Source of the DNA: Nocardia albiluteola
GTDB taxonomy: Bacteria; Actinomycetota; Actinomycetes; Mycobacteriales; Mycobacteriaceae
Assembly: GCF_018860155.1 (NCBI RefSeq)
Contig: NZ_JAHKNI010000004.1
Location: 1-64,000 of the forward strand
Direction: 5' to 3'
Length of the DNA stretch: 64,000 nt
Shown: piece by piece, positions 44,371 to 53,569 of the stretch
How positions within the stretch are numbered: the stretch's first letter is position 1
Layout of the letters: each line of letters starts with the position of its first letter
Made by a program: the position numbers and the translations under genes
The notes under the pieces: generated by a model
Databases searched by the model: none
The model's input: only the letters and a program-made list of their open reading frames with translations
Told to the model about the DNA's origin: nothing

Positions 44371-45318
44371 GTGACCGATGCGGAATACCGGAAAGAAGCC
44401 TTCTCGACCGACGATGAGGACCCGGCGGCGTCGTGGGATGAATACCTCCGTCACCGGCAGGGAACGGTAGGGCTGAGGTTCCGCGCCGACGAGTTCAGCT
44501 CCACAGCGTTTGCCCAGAACGTCGGCCAATTCCAGATCGTCGAGTTCACCACTGCCACGCTCGACTACCGGCGCTCGCAACGCAATGTGCGAGCCGACGG
44601 CGATAACAGCTATCGCCTCTTCGTCCCGCTGCAAGGGCATTTCAAGCTCGAACAAGGCGATTCCAGGGAAATCTTCCACCCTGGCAAAGTCGGCTTTTTC
44701 CATTGGGGCCGCCCGGTGTGGATGACGCACGACGAGACTATCAGCGCGTTGATCATGACCGTCCCCGAAAGGTCGATCGATCCCGCACGCGCTGCGGCTG
44801 CCCCGCTCGCGCTGGATGAGAAGCGTCCCCTGGTACACGCGCTGGAGACGCAGGTTCGATTGCTTGCCGAGGCCGAGGGCTGGACGGCAGCAGATTTCAG
44901 CGTCGCATTTTCCAGCGCGCTCACGCTGCTCGATGGGGCACTCAACCTCTCCCCAGCTATCAAATCCGGCAAGCGCGCGACAGACGCTGAACGCGCACGG
45001 CTTCTGATCAAAATTCACGCGAACGATCCCCGGGTGAATCCGGAGACCATCGCCACGATGTTGGGCATCGGCGAGCGAACACTGTACAAAGTGCTGAAGA
45101 GTGCCGGGTACCCGTCGCCGGGTGCGATGCTGCGCACGATCCGCATCGAGCGCGCACATCGGCGATTGTCCACTGCGCTGCCGGTCGACATGGACAGGAT
45201 CGCTTTCGAGGAAGGATTTCCCAGCACACGCAGGTTCCGAGAAGCCTATCGAGAGCACTACGGGCAGACCCCGGCCCGGATGCGCGAACAGCTATTCGGC
45301 GCACGCACCGCGGGATAG
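44371..45318 (+). CDS. AraC-family transcriptional regulator
   Basis: A 315-aa regulator with an AraC_binding_2-like N-domain (FSSTAFAQNVGQFQIVEFTTATLDYRRSQ, SYRLFVPLQGHFKLEQ) and a C-terminal double helix-turn-helix (NPETIATMLGIGERTLYKVLKSAGYPSPGAMLRTIRIERAHRRL...IAFEEGFPSTRRFREAYREHYGQTPARMR). The GTG start has AAAGGG 8 bases upstream. The target is unknown. The first gene downstream is convergent. Confidence 0.88.
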   Translation: MTDAEYRKEAFSTDDEDPAASWDEYLRHRQGTVGLRFRADEFSSTAFAQNVGQFQIVEFTTATLDYRRSQRNVRADGDNSYRLFVPLQGHFKLEQGDSREIFHPGKVGFFHWGRPVWMTHDETISALIMTVPERSIDPARAAAAPLALDEKRPLVHALETQVRLLAEAEGWTAADFSVAFSSALTLLDGALNLSPAIKSGKRATDAERARLLIKIHANDPRVNPETIATMLGIGERTLYKVLKSAGYPSPGAMLRTIRIERAHRRLSTALPVDMDRIAFEEGFPSTRRFREAYREHYGQTPARMREQLFGARTAG

Positions 45319-45341
45319 CCCGGCACGCCCTGCTGCCACCG

Positions 45342-45484
45342 TCAGGTGGTTACCGCCTCGGGCAGGTAGGACATGGCCTTGTTGCACGCGTCGACAAGGG
45401 TGCCGGTCTGGTGTCCCTGTAGCCACCAGGTCACCGCGATCCGCAGACGACGGTGGGCGGCGGCCGCCCGGACGCGAATGTCAG
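45342..45484 (-). pseudogene. Orphan C-terminal tail of a regulator-like protein
   Basis: A minus-strand frame reading ATDIRVRAAAAHRRLRIAVT, then WWLQGHQTGTLVDACNKAMS, ending at TGA 45344-45342. It looks like the last helices of a TetR-type regulator. It has no N-terminal part and begins where the adjacent MarR gene ends. Confidence 0.3.
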
Positions 45485-45918
45485 TGGCTGCGGGCGGTTT
45501 TGAGCTCCTCGGCGAGTGCCTCCATCGCGGGCAGTGCCCGCAGCAGCTGCTCGGCAGTCTGTCGGGGGAGGTGTTCGACGCATTCGGACACCGTTCGGGT
45601 GCGCAGCGTGCGGATGTGTTCGTTCACCGTGGTGCCGTCGGGGGTGATCTCGACCCGGGCCGCCCGCAGATCGCTCGGGTCGGGGAGCCGGCGAATCAGG
45701 CCGTCCTCGTCCAGCTTTCGGACCACGCGCGACACCATGGTTGGATGGAGGCCCTCCAATTCGGCCAGTTCGGCCAGTCCGAGCGGCCCGCGGTGGGCGA
45801 TCAGGCCGAGCACCGAGGCCTGGGTCGGCGTCAGTCCCTCTCCCGTCGCGGTCGCGTTGAACTGCCGGGCCAGCCGGATGATCACCACGCGAAGTCGCGC
45901 CATGTCCTCGGAGTCCAC
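45481..45918 (-). CDS. MarR-family transcriptional regulator
   Basis: A 145-aa regulator: LTPTQASVLGLIAHRGPLGLAELAELEGLHPTMVSRVVRKLDEDGLIRRLPDPSDLRAARVEITPDG. GTG 45918 is chosen over ATG 45903 on the basis of an AAGG 8 bases upstream. It is divergent from an MFS exporter gene with an operator palindrome between, so it is the likely efflux repressor. Confidence 0.9.
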   Translation of the reverse strand: MDSEDMARLRVVIIRLARQFNATATGEGLTPTQASVLGLIAHRGPLGLAELAELEGLHPTMVSRVVRKLDEDGLIRRLPDPSDLRAARVEITPDGTTVNEHIRTLRTRTVSECVEHLPRQTAEQLLRALPAMEALAEELKTARSH

Positions 45919-45996
45919 TGCTCCCACCTTCGTCGTCCTCGCACGTTCGGGTAATTGTGACGCAGGAGCCCTCGGGCGTTGAGAACCCGGGTATTG

Positions 45997-46016
45997 ATTG
46001 CCTGCCAGCAAGCAAT
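45997..46016. promoter_or_regulatory. MarR operator candidate
   Basis: ATTGCCTGC-CA-GCAAGCAAT, a 9-2-9 palindrome with one mismatch, 14 bases before the exporter start and inside the divergent gap. Confidence 0.7.
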
Positions 46017-46029
46017 TAACTTGGTAACA

Positions 46030-47427
46030 ATGGGTTCGCTCGATATCACCGCTTCGGATTCCGTTCTCGCTCGTCCGCTTCCGCGCCGCGGCCTGGTCTT
46101 CGGCATCGTGTCGATGGCCCTGCTGATGGCCTCGGTGGATGCGAACATCGTGGCTACGGCGCTGCCGGCCCTCCAGCACGACCTGCGCGCGCCGGTGAAC
46201 TGGGCCGGGTGGACGATCACCATCTACGCGCTGGGGCAGGCGCTGATCATGCCGATCGCCGGGCGGATCAGCGACCAGTTCGGCCGCAAGAAGGTGTTCG
46301 TCGGTGCGGCCGTTCTGTTTACGGTGGCATCGCTGGCCTGCGGTTTCGTCGACAATATCGCGCTGCTGGTGGCGCTGCGGGCGATCCAGTCGGTCGGCGG
46401 CGGTGCCTTCATGCCCTCGGCGACCGGGATTGTCGCGGACAACTTCGGCCGCGGGCGGGACCGCGCGCTCGGCATGTTCACCAGCATCCTGCCGATCGGC
46501 GGGATCATCGGGCCCATGTTCGGCGGATTTTTCGTCACGTACTGGTCCTGGCGCGGCATCTTCCTGGTCAACGTGCCGATCGGGATCGTGCTGATCGTGC
46601 TGGCGGTCGTCTTCCTCCCCGCCGGGGCGCCGCGCTCGGCCGAGCGGATCGACGTGCGCGGGGTGGCGCTGCTGGGCGCGATGGTGCTGTCGGGCATGTT
46701 CGCGATCGCCTACCTGGGCAGCGGGGAGGTGCCGGTCTACAGCCCGGTCTTCCTGCTCGGCGCGGCGATCGCGGTCGTCGCGGGGGTGGCGTTCGTGCGG
46801 CACGCCAAGCACGGCGACAACCCGTTCATCCCGATCGAGCTGCTGCGCGGGCGCGGCTTCGGCGTGATGAACCTGATCAACCTGTGTTTCGGGGCCGCCG
46901 CGATCGGTTTCGGCGCCCTGGTCCCGCTCTATGCCGAACAGCGGTTCGGCATCTCGTCACTGCACGCCGGCACCCTGCTCACCGCGCGTGCGGTCGGCTC
47001 GATCGGCGTGGCCGCGCTGGCAGTGCTCGCGCTGCGGCGCACCGGGCACCGATTGCCCATGGCGGTCGGATTCACCGTCACCGCGGTGGGTCTCGCGGCG
47101 ATGTACGCCACCCTGGGCGGTGTGTCCCCGTATGTCTGGATGTCGATCGCGGCCGGCGTCACCGGCGTCGGCATGGGCATGACCGTGCCCGCCACGAACA
47201 ACGCGAGCCTGCAACTCGCGCCCGACCGCGCGGCGTCGATCGCCGGCCTGCGCGGCATGTTCCGTCAGGGCGGCGCGATCACCGCCATCTCGGTCACCAC
47301 CGCCATCCTGGCCCGCAGCCACGACGCCGGTGCCGTCCAGGCCGACATCTTCCTGGCCTTCGCGATCCTGCTGATCCTGGTGCTACCGCTGCTGCTATTG
47401 GTCCCCGACCACCACGGAAGCTGGTAG
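46030..47427 (+). CDS. MFS drug exporter, DHA2 (14-TM) type
   Basis: A 465-aa proton-driven efflux pump. Family motifs: motif A GRISDQFGRKKVF, motif C-like GGIIGPMFGGFF and the DHA2 start MALLMASVDANIVATALP. About 13-14 membrane segments are visible through to ILLILVLPLLLL. ATG 46030 sits close behind the operator. Exported compounds cannot be read from sequence. It is controlled, most likely, by the divergent MarR. Confidence 0.92.
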   Translation: MGSLDITASDSVLARPLPRRGLVFGIVSMALLMASVDANIVATALPALQHDLRAPVNWAGWTITIYALGQALIMPIAGRISDQFGRKKVFVGAAVLFTVASLACGFVDNIALLVALRAIQSVGGGAFMPSATGIVADNFGRGRDRALGMFTSILPIGGIIGPMFGGFFVTYWSWRGIFLVNVPIGIVLIVLAVVFLPAGAPRSAERIDVRGVALLGAMVLSGMFAIAYLGSGEVPVYSPVFLLGAAIAVVAGVAFVRHAKHGDNPFIPIELLRGRGFGVMNLINLCFGAAAIGFGALVPLYAEQRFGISSLHAGTLLTARAVGSIGVAALAVLALRRTGHRLPMAVGFTVTAVGLAAMYATLGGVSPYVWMSIAAGVTGVGMGMTVPATNNASLQLAPDRAASIAGLRGMFRQGGAITAISVTTAILARSHDAGAVQADIFLAFAILLILVLPLLLLVPDHHGSW

Positions 47428-47583
47428 TCGCTGCGGCTCAATCGGTTTCACCGCGGGGCAGCTGTGCCCAGAGTCGCGTGGCGGTGAATCCTTTTCGGGG
47501 TCGAGACGCTCTTATGGTGGTGACTATCCAATCGAGACTTCAGGACGGCAGTCGCCCGGTCTTGTACACAGCGCGGCGGGGCG

Positions 47584-48144
47584 GTGATCGCAGTGCAGAA
47601 AGGCTGGGCCGGTGAGCAACTCGTCGAGGCCGCGCAGCGCGGGGACCCCGAGGCGATCGCCGCCATCGTGGACGGCGCCCATCCGCACGTGCAGCGATTC
47701 GCGCATCACCTGTGCGCGTCGTCCGCGGATGCCGAGGACGCCGCGCAGGAAGCGTTGATCACCCTCTACCGCAAGATCGGGACGCTGCGGACGGCAACGG
47801 CCATCGCCTCGTGGATGTTCCGCATCGTCCGCAACGAATGCCTGCGACGTGCACGGCATTCGCTGCATCACATTCCCCGGATCGACTGTGCGGGGGAGGA
47901 TTTCGTCGCCTCGGCCGAGGACGAGGTGCTGCACAGGTGGGAGAGCGACCAGCTCACCCGGGCGATCGCCGCGCTGCCCGAGCTGCAGCGCCGAGTCCTG
48001 ATCATGCGCGATGTACTCGGCTATCCGGGGCGCACCACGGCCGAGACGCTCGGTCTGAGCACCGCGGCGATGAAATCCCAGCTGCACCGCGCTCGCGGCG
48101 CCGTCCGCCACACCCTCGACGCCGCCCTCTCGGCCGGCGCCTGA
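47584..48144 (+). CDS. Sigma-70 family (ECF-type) sigma factor
   Basis: A 186-aa sigma factor: region 2 QRFAHHLCASSADAEDAAQEALITLYRKI, region 4 LPELQRRVLIMRDVLGYPGRTTAETLGLSTAAMKSQLHRARGAVR. GTG 47584 or GTG 47593 may be the start. It is followed within 36 bases by a thioredoxin-fold protein gene; no anti-sigma gene is seen nearby. Confidence 0.87.
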   Translation: MIAVQKGWAGEQLVEAAQRGDPEAIAAIVDGAHPHVQRFAHHLCASSADAEDAAQEALITLYRKIGTLRTATAIASWMFRIVRNECLRRARHSLHHIPRIDCAGEDFVASAEDEVLHRWESDQLTRAIAALPELQRRVLIMRDVLGYPGRTTAETLGLSTAAMKSQLHRARGAVRHTLDAALSAGA

Positions 48145-48180
48145 ACCACCACACCACCCGTGTCGAAGGGACATATCGCC

Positions 48181-48654
48181 ATGCTCACCACCGGATCCGC
48201 CGCGCCGGATATGCAACTCGAGGACACCGCCGGGAACACCTGGCGTCTGTCCGATCAGCTCGGCACGCACGGCGCCCTGCTGTTCTTCGTGCGCTCGACC
48301 TCCTGCCCGATCTGCAACCGGCACGTGCGTGACCTGCTCGCGCAGCGTGGCGGGTTCGAGGCCGACGACGTCCGCCTGTACCTCGCGATCCCCGAGGCCC
48401 ACGACGCGGGCCGCGCATGGCGGACCCAGCACCGGATCACGGTTCCCGTCCTCGTCGGATCCGCGGGATCCCCTCATCAATCGGTCGGACTGACTCGCAG
48501 GCTCTTCGGCTCCATGCAGCAGTCCGGCTCGGTCCTGGTCGACCCCGGCGGCATCGTCCGGCACGCCCACGGCGCCACCATGCCCGTGAACAGCTACGAC
48601 AAGAAGGGGATCCAGGCCGCCATCCGTGCCATGCGCGGGCCCGCGGGCACATGA
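48181..48654 (+). CDS. Thioredoxin-fold AhpC/TSA-like redox protein
   Basis: A 157-aa protein with a CxxC pair in the active loop (VRSTSCPICNRHVRDLL), and the general pattern of the peroxiredoxin-like group (GSAAPDMQLEDTAGNTWRLSDQLG, SGSVLVDPGGIVRHAHGA). It is likely a thiol peroxidase or reductase in the cytoplasm. ATG 48181 has GAAGGGA 9 bases upstream. It is probably co-transcribed with the sigma factor. Confidence 0.85.
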   Translation: MLTTGSAAPDMQLEDTAGNTWRLSDQLGTHGALLFFVRSTSCPICNRHVRDLLAQRGGFEADDVRLYLAIPEAHDAGRAWRTQHRITVPVLVGSAGSPHQSVGLTRRLFGSMQQSGSVLVDPGGIVRHAHGATMPVNSYDKKGIQAAIRAMRGPAGT

Positions 48655-48737
48655 GGCCGACCGCTAGTATCGGGTATTGCAGGCTGATCCATCACCTATC
48701 CGTGCGGTCGTTGTGGGTCGATGCGGAGGACGAGGGA

Positions 48738-49436
48738 GTGCGCGTGGCCGACGGTCGAACGGAGCGGTGGGTAGCTCACCGGGCGGAAGTCCGCAGCAAG
48801 CTGGTCGATTCCGCCATGCGTGCGATCGATGTGCTGGGTCCGCAGGTCAGCATGCGCGAGATCGCCGCCGAGGCGAAGATCCCGAAGGCGACGTTGTACC
48901 GCTTCTTCACCGACAAGTCGGAATTGGCCGCGGCCATCGCGGATCGCGTGCGCGACATGGTCGCCGAGCGCATCACCGTGGGGCCCACCGAAGCGGGCGC
49001 GACGCTCGGTGGGTTCCTGCGATCGGGTGTCAGCCGCTTTCTCGAACTGGCCGATGGCCACCCGAACATCTTTCAGTTCGTCATGGTCACGTATTCGGAG
49101 ACGCCCGAGGAGCCCAGCGCCGATCTGGACCGGGTGTCGGCGCCGTCCCGGGATCTGGCCGCCGTGCTACGCCAGGTCATGCTGGGCTGCGGAGGCACCG
49201 GCACCGATCTGGAGCTGACCGCGTACATGGTGATCGGCAGCATTCTGCATGCCGGTAAATGGTGGCTGGTCCGGGGGCATGAGGACGAGAAGACCCTGGT
49301 CGAGGTCATCGACAACGTCGACAGCAGCATCCGGGCGCTGGTGCAGACCGCGGCGCACGCCAACGGCGTTCATCTCGACTTCGATGCCCCGATGGCGAAC
49401 TACTTCGGCAAGACAGGGCTTGTCCGGGCCATGTAG
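48738..49436 (+). CDS. TetR-family transcriptional regulator
   Basis: A 232-aa regulator: KLVDSAMRAIDVLGPQVSMREIAAEAKIPKATLYRFFTDKSELAAAIADRVRDMV. GTG 48738 has GGAGGA 7 bases upstream. It sits directly before the DUF2236-P450 cassette, separated by 166 bases that hold a perfect palindrome, and so is its probable regulator. Confidence 0.9.
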   Translation: MRVADGRTERWVAHRAEVRSKLVDSAMRAIDVLGPQVSMREIAAEAKIPKATLYRFFTDKSELAAAIADRVRDMVAERITVGPTEAGATLGGFLRSGVSRFLELADGHPNIFQFVMVTYSETPEEPSADLDRVSAPSRDLAAVLRQVMLGCGGTGTDLELTAYMVIGSILHAGKWWLVRGHEDEKTLVEVIDNVDSSIRALVQTAAHANGVHLDFDAPMANYFGKTGLVRAM

Positions 49437-49525
49437 CCCGCCTGACCGCTGGTATCGGATATCACCGCGTCAACTGCGGTCGCAGTGCGACTCTTGACGC
49501 CACGACCGGTTGGGTGCACGATATT

Positions 49526-49552
49526 GACCATCGGTATCTGAGACCGATGGTC
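49526..49552. promoter_or_regulatory. Perfect 10-7-10 palindrome upstream of the P450 fusion
   Basis: GACCATCGGT (49526-49535) and ACCGATGGTC (49543-49552) with ATCTGAG between. It lies 51 bases before the fusion gene and 90 bases after the TetR gene, a very good TetR operator candidate. Confidence 0.8.
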
Positions 49553-49602
49553 CAGGCGTGGAAGACTCGGCCCGCCCCGTTGCCTCACCGGAGGTGCAGC
49601 AC

Positions 49603-51990
49603 ATGCCGAAGCATGACACTCCCGTGCCCGCCCCGCACGAGACCGTCCCCTGCGCTGGAAAGGATGCCGGGACAACGGGATTCGATGCCGGCATCCGGGA
49701 GGCGGTGCCGATGCCACTGGCGGAGGAACCGCCGGCTCGGCTCGGCCCGGACTCGCTGACCTGGAAGTATTTCGGCGACGTCCGGATGCTGCTGGGTGTG
49801 CAGCGGCTGGCCGGGACCGAGAATTGCATCGAGCAGCTGGCCAAGGGCGTCCAGGACCACTCGGTGTTCTTCGAGGACACCCTCGCGCGCGGCCGGCGCA
49901 CCGGTCCGCCGATCGCCAAGACGCTGTATTCGGCAGATCCGTTCTACTGGGGGCGGACCGTCCGGGACTTCCACAAGCCCATCAAGGGGACCATCGACAG
50001 CGACGGATCGCGTTATCACGCACTGAATCCCGAGCTGTACTACTGGGCGCACGCCACCTTCGTCGACCAAACCATCTACACCACGGACACGTTCATTCGC
50101 CGGCTGTCCTACGCGGAGAAGGCGCAAATCTTCGAGGAGTCGAAGATCTGGTACCGCCTCTACGGGGTCAGCGACCGCAGCCAGCCGCAGACCTATGAGG
50201 AGTTTCTGGCGTACTGGGACTCCATGCTGGAACGCTTTGTGCCGACGCCGATCATCCGATACGCGACCGGCTACATCCGCAAGGGCGTGCCGCAGCCGAA
50301 GAGATTGCGGCGCTTGCCCGCACCGGCGTGGAGGCTGCTGTCCGCGCCGCTGAACGGCTTCATCCGGACCGTGATCGTCGGAACACTGCCGCAGCAGATG
50401 CGCGAGGTGTGCGACCTGGAATGGGATGCGCAGCGGGAGCGGCGATTCCAGCGTTTCGCTGCGGCAATGCGCGCACTCAACCCGCTGCTCAACCGGCTTC
50501 CGGTGGATAAGCTCTACACCCCGTGGGCCGCCGAGGCTTGGGAGCGGGAGGGTGTCGATCCGCGAAAGATACTGAACGGCAAGCACCCCGACCGTGCGAT
50601 CGCGCCGGCCGCGGTAACCCCGCCCGCACCGAAGCCCAAGCACGTCCGCACGCGCGCCCTCGCGGATCCCCCGGCCGGGAGCGGCCTGAAACCGGTCCAC
50701 GGCCTCGGCCGGCTGTCGGTGCCGGATCTGCTGCTGTACCGCACGGATCCGCAGAAGTTCGTTGCGCAGCAGCGGGCCACCTTCGGCGACATCAGTTTCA
50801 TGATCGCCCCGACCGGCAAGATGGTCACCCCGCTGACCGCCTCGGGATGTGAGACCGTCGCGCTGAACCGGGACAAATCCTTTGCCGCCGAACCGGCCTG
50901 GGGATTCATGATCGGCAGGTTCTTCCGGCGAGGCCTGCTGCTGATGGACTTCGAGGAGCATCGCTACCACCGGCTGGTGCTGCAGCAGGCCTTCACCACC
51001 GCGCATCTGAAGGACTATCTGCGGCAGATGCAGCCGATGATTCGCGAACGCGTGGCCGCGTTCCCCACCGGGGACGGGGTCCGGATGCTGCACGAGCTGA
51101 AGAAGCTGACTCTCGATGTGGCACTGGAGATCTTCCTGGGCTTGCAGCTCTCGCCCGCGGAGGCCGATCGGATCAACAAGGCGTTCATCGACTGTGTAGA
51201 CGCGGGCCTGGCGTGGGTGCGCTACGACGTGCCGGGCACGAAGTGGTCGCGCGCCGTCGCGGGCCGCACGGTGCTCGAGGAGTTCATGTACCGGCACCTG
51301 CCCGCCAAGCGCGCCACCAGGACCCCGGACCTGTTCTCCACGCTGTGCCACATCAGCACCGACGAGGGCCACCGCTTCACCGACGAGGACGTCGTCGATC
51401 ACATGATCTTCCTGCTGATGGCCGCGCACGACACCTCGACCATCACGATGACGACGATGGCCTACTACCTGGCAAGGAACACCGAGTGGCAGACCAGGGC
51501 GCGGGCCCAATCCCGGGAACTGCCGGCCGAAATCGATTACGACACACTGCCGAAGTTCACGGTGCTCGACGCGATCATGAAGGAATCCCTGCGCCTGAAC
51601 GCCCCGGTGCCGGGCCTGCTGCGGCAATCGGTGCGGGACACCGAGATCGACGGCCATTTCATCCCCCGGGGCACGCGGGTGGCCGTCAGCGCCATCGTCC
51701 CCCACTACGACCCCGAATTATGGACGGACCCTTACCGATTCGATCCGGACCGCTTCGCTCCGGAACGTGCCGAGGACAAATCGCACAAGTTCGCGTGGAT
51801 GCCCTTCGGCGGCGGCGTGCACAAGTGCATCGGGCTCTACTTCGGACAGCTGGAGATCAAGACGGTCATGCACAATCTGCTGCTCACTCACGACTGGACA
51901 GTGCCGCAGGGGTACCGGTGGAAGCTCGACTACTCCACGCTGCCGGTGCCGAAGGACGGTTTGCCGGTCCGGCTGAAGAAGCTCGGCTGA
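49603..51990 (+). CDS. DUF2236 (MpaB-like oxygenase) fused to cytochrome P450
   Basis: A 795-aa two-enzyme fusion. Residues about 45-310 are a DUF2236 domain, the fold of MpaB-type and latex-clearing oxygenases: HSVFFEDTLARGRRTG, LYSADPFYWGRTVRDFH, HALNPELYYWAHATFVDQ (His150 as possible heme ligand), MREVCDLEWDAQRERRFQRFA. A Pro-rich linker (APAAVTPPAPKPKHVRTR) leads to a full P450: I-helix LLMAAHDTSTITM, K-helix KESLRLNAP, heme loop FGGGVHKCIG (Cys742). Both halves are near full length. ATG 49603 has GGAGG 8 bases upstream. An aldehyde dehydrogenase, an SDR and a ferredoxin fragment follow. The substrate is unknown; a lipid, isoprenoid or steroid-like alcohol or alkane is plausible. If both domains bind heme it is a di-heme oxygenase. 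Confidence 0.92.
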   Translation: MPKHDTPVPAPHETVPCAGKDAGTTGFDAGIREAVPMPLAEEPPARLGPDSLTWKYFGDVRMLLGVQRLAGTENCIEQLAKGVQDHSVFFEDTLARGRRTGPPIAKTLYSADPFYWGRTVRDFHKPIKGTIDSDGSRYHALNPELYYWAHATFVDQTIYTTDTFIRRLSYAEKAQIFEESKIWYRLYGVSDRSQPQTYEEFLAYWDSMLERFVPTPIIRYATGYIRKGVPQPKRLRRLPAPAWRLLSAPLNGFIRTVIVGTLPQQMREVCDLEWDAQRERRFQRFAAAMRALNPLLNRLPVDKLYTPWAAEAWEREGVDPRKILNGKHPDRAIAPAAVTPPAPKPKHVRTRALADPPAGSGLKPVHGLGRLSVPDLLLYRTDPQKFVAQQRATFGDISFMIAPTGKMVTPLTASGCETVALNRDKSFAAEPAWGFMIGRFFRRGLLLMDFEEHRYHRLVLQQAFTTAHLKDYLRQMQPMIRERVAAFPTGDGVRMLHELKKLTLDVALEIFLGLQLSPAEADRINKAFIDCVDAGLAWVRYDVPGTKWSRAVAGRTVLEEFMYRHLPAKRATRTPDLFSTLCHISTDEGHRFTDEDVVDHMIFLLMAAHDTSTITMTTMAYYLARNTEWQTRARAQSRELPAEIDYDTLPKFTVLDAIMKESLRLNAPVPGLLRQSVRDTEIDGHFIPRGTRVAVSAIVPHYDPELWTDPYRFDPDRFAPERAEDKSHKFAWMPFGGGVHKCIGLYFGQLEIKTVMHNLLLTHDWTVPQGYRWKLDYSTLPVPKDGLPVRLKKLG

Positions 51991-52002
51991 GTGGGGCCCG
52001 CC

Positions 52003-53559
52003 GTGACCGAATCGAGTCTGCCGCCCCGGATCGATCGACTGCTGATCGAGCAGTTGCGCGATCAACTGCCCAAGTCCGCCGAAACACGCTCCGCTGCCTC
52101 GCCTTTCACCGGTTCCGAGCTGCCGTGGGTACCGCAATCGGACGGCGCCGCGATCGACACCGCCGCGCAGGCCGGTCGAAACGCACAGCGGGACTGGGCG
52201 GCCCGTCCGATCCGGGAGCGCGAGCGAATTGTCCTGCGGTACGCCCGATTGCTGCTCGACCACCACGATCAACTGTGCGACCTGATGCAGTGGGAGACGG
52301 GAAAGGCCCGGATCCACGCCGCGATCGAGGTGCAGGGCGTGGTGTCGGTGGCTCAGCATTACGGGGCCACATCGCGCCGCTATCTGGCCGAGCGGAAGGT
52401 GCGCAGCCTGGGCTGGCCGGTCCGGGCGGAGGTCGGGTACCGCCCCAAGGGGCTGGTCGGGGTGATCGCACCGTGGAACTACCCGCTGTTTCTTGCTGTC
52501 GGCGACGTGATTCCAGCGCTGATCGCCGGTAATGCCGTGCTGTCCAAGGCCGATTCGCAGACCCCCTGGACCCTGTTGCTGGCTCGCTATCTCGCGGTCC
52601 GGGCGGGAATTCCCGAGGCCGTCTGGCAGGTGGTGGCCGGACCCGGCAGGCGCATCGGGCAGGCGGTGGTCGACGCGGTGGACTACCTGTGCTTCACCGG
52701 TTCCACCGAGACCGGCCGAACCATTGCACGGCAGTGTGCGGACCGATTGATCGGGGTGTCACTGGAACTCGGCGGCAAGAATCCGATGATCGTGCGTGCC
52801 GACGCGGATCTCGACGCCGCGGCCACCGGGGCCGTGCAGGCGTGCTTCTCGAGCGCGGGCCAGATGTGCATCGGCATCGAGCGAATCTATGTGCACCACA
52901 GTGTGTATCAGCGCTTTCTGGATGCACTCGCCGATAAGGTCGCGAAGCTCCGGCTCGGCGCGGAATACGACCTCGCGGTCGACATGGGCTCGCTGACCTC
53001 GCAGCGCCAGCTCGTCGCGACCAGCCGTCATATCGTCGACGCCGTCGAGAAGGGGGCGAAGGTCGTCACCGGCGGCAATGCCCGCCCCGACCTCGGGCCG
53101 CTGTTCTTCGAGCCGACGGTGCTCACCGGCGTCACACCCGCCATGTCGGTTCACGGCGAGGAAACCTTCGGACCGGTGGTTTCGGTGTATCCGGTGGTCT
53201 CCGACGACGAGGCCGTGCGCCTGGCCAACGAGGGCAGCTATGGACTGTCGGCCAGCGTGTGGACCCGAGATCTGGGTCGCGGCAGGGCCATTGCGGCACA
53301 GATCGTCGCCGGCGCGGTGATGGTGAACGACGGGTATCTCTCGGCGATCGCGTCGCTGCACGCCCCGATGGGCGGAATGCGGCAGAGCGGACTCGGGCGG
53401 CGCCACGGCCGCGACGGGATCGTGCGTTACACCGAACCGCAGACCATCACCGCGCAACGCTTTCCCACCCCGTATCCCGATCGCATGCGCGGGCTCGCGC
53501 TCACCGCGCTGCGGCGAGTCACCGAACTGCGCCTGCGAATCTCCCAGCGAATCCGATAG
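52003..53559 (+). CDS. Aldehyde dehydrogenase, GabD2-like
   Basis: A 518-aa NAD(P)-dependent aldehyde dehydrogenase. Motifs: APWNYPLFLAVG, CFTGSTETGRTIA, ELGGKNPMIV, catalytic Cys in SSAGQMCIGIERIY, ETFGPVVSVYPV and MGGMRQSGLGRRHG. The sequence resembles the GabD2 (succinate-semialdehyde) subgroup, yet with a long C-terminus. It begins within a few bases of the P450 stop (GTG 51991 or, more likely, GTG 52003), so it probably oxidises an aldehyde made by the upstream oxygenase. Confidence 0.9.
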   Translation: MTESSLPPRIDRLLIEQLRDQLPKSAETRSAASPFTGSELPWVPQSDGAAIDTAAQAGRNAQRDWAARPIRERERIVLRYARLLLDHHDQLCDLMQWETGKARIHAAIEVQGVVSVAQHYGATSRRYLAERKVRSLGWPVRAEVGYRPKGLVGVIAPWNYPLFLAVGDVIPALIAGNAVLSKADSQTPWTLLLARYLAVRAGIPEAVWQVVAGPGRRIGQAVVDAVDYLCFTGSTETGRTIARQCADRLIGVSLELGGKNPMIVRADADLDAAATGAVQACFSSAGQMCIGIERIYVHHSVYQRFLDALADKVAKLRLGAEYDLAVDMGSLTSQRQLVATSRHIVDAVEKGAKVVTGGNARPDLGPLFFEPTVLTGVTPAMSVHGEETFGPVVSVYPVVSDDEAVRLANEGSYGLSASVWTRDLGRGRAIAAQIVAGAVMVNDGYLSAIASLHAPMGGMRQSGLGRRHGRDGIVRYTEPQTITAQRFPTPYPDRMRGLALTALRRVTELRLRISQRIR

Positions 53560-53569
53560 GAATTTTCCA

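Noticed and set aside
49585..51705. 706-codon frame antisense to the P450 fusion
   Set aside because: Shadow of the fusion gene, with low-complexity translation. The sense strand carries all P450 motifs.
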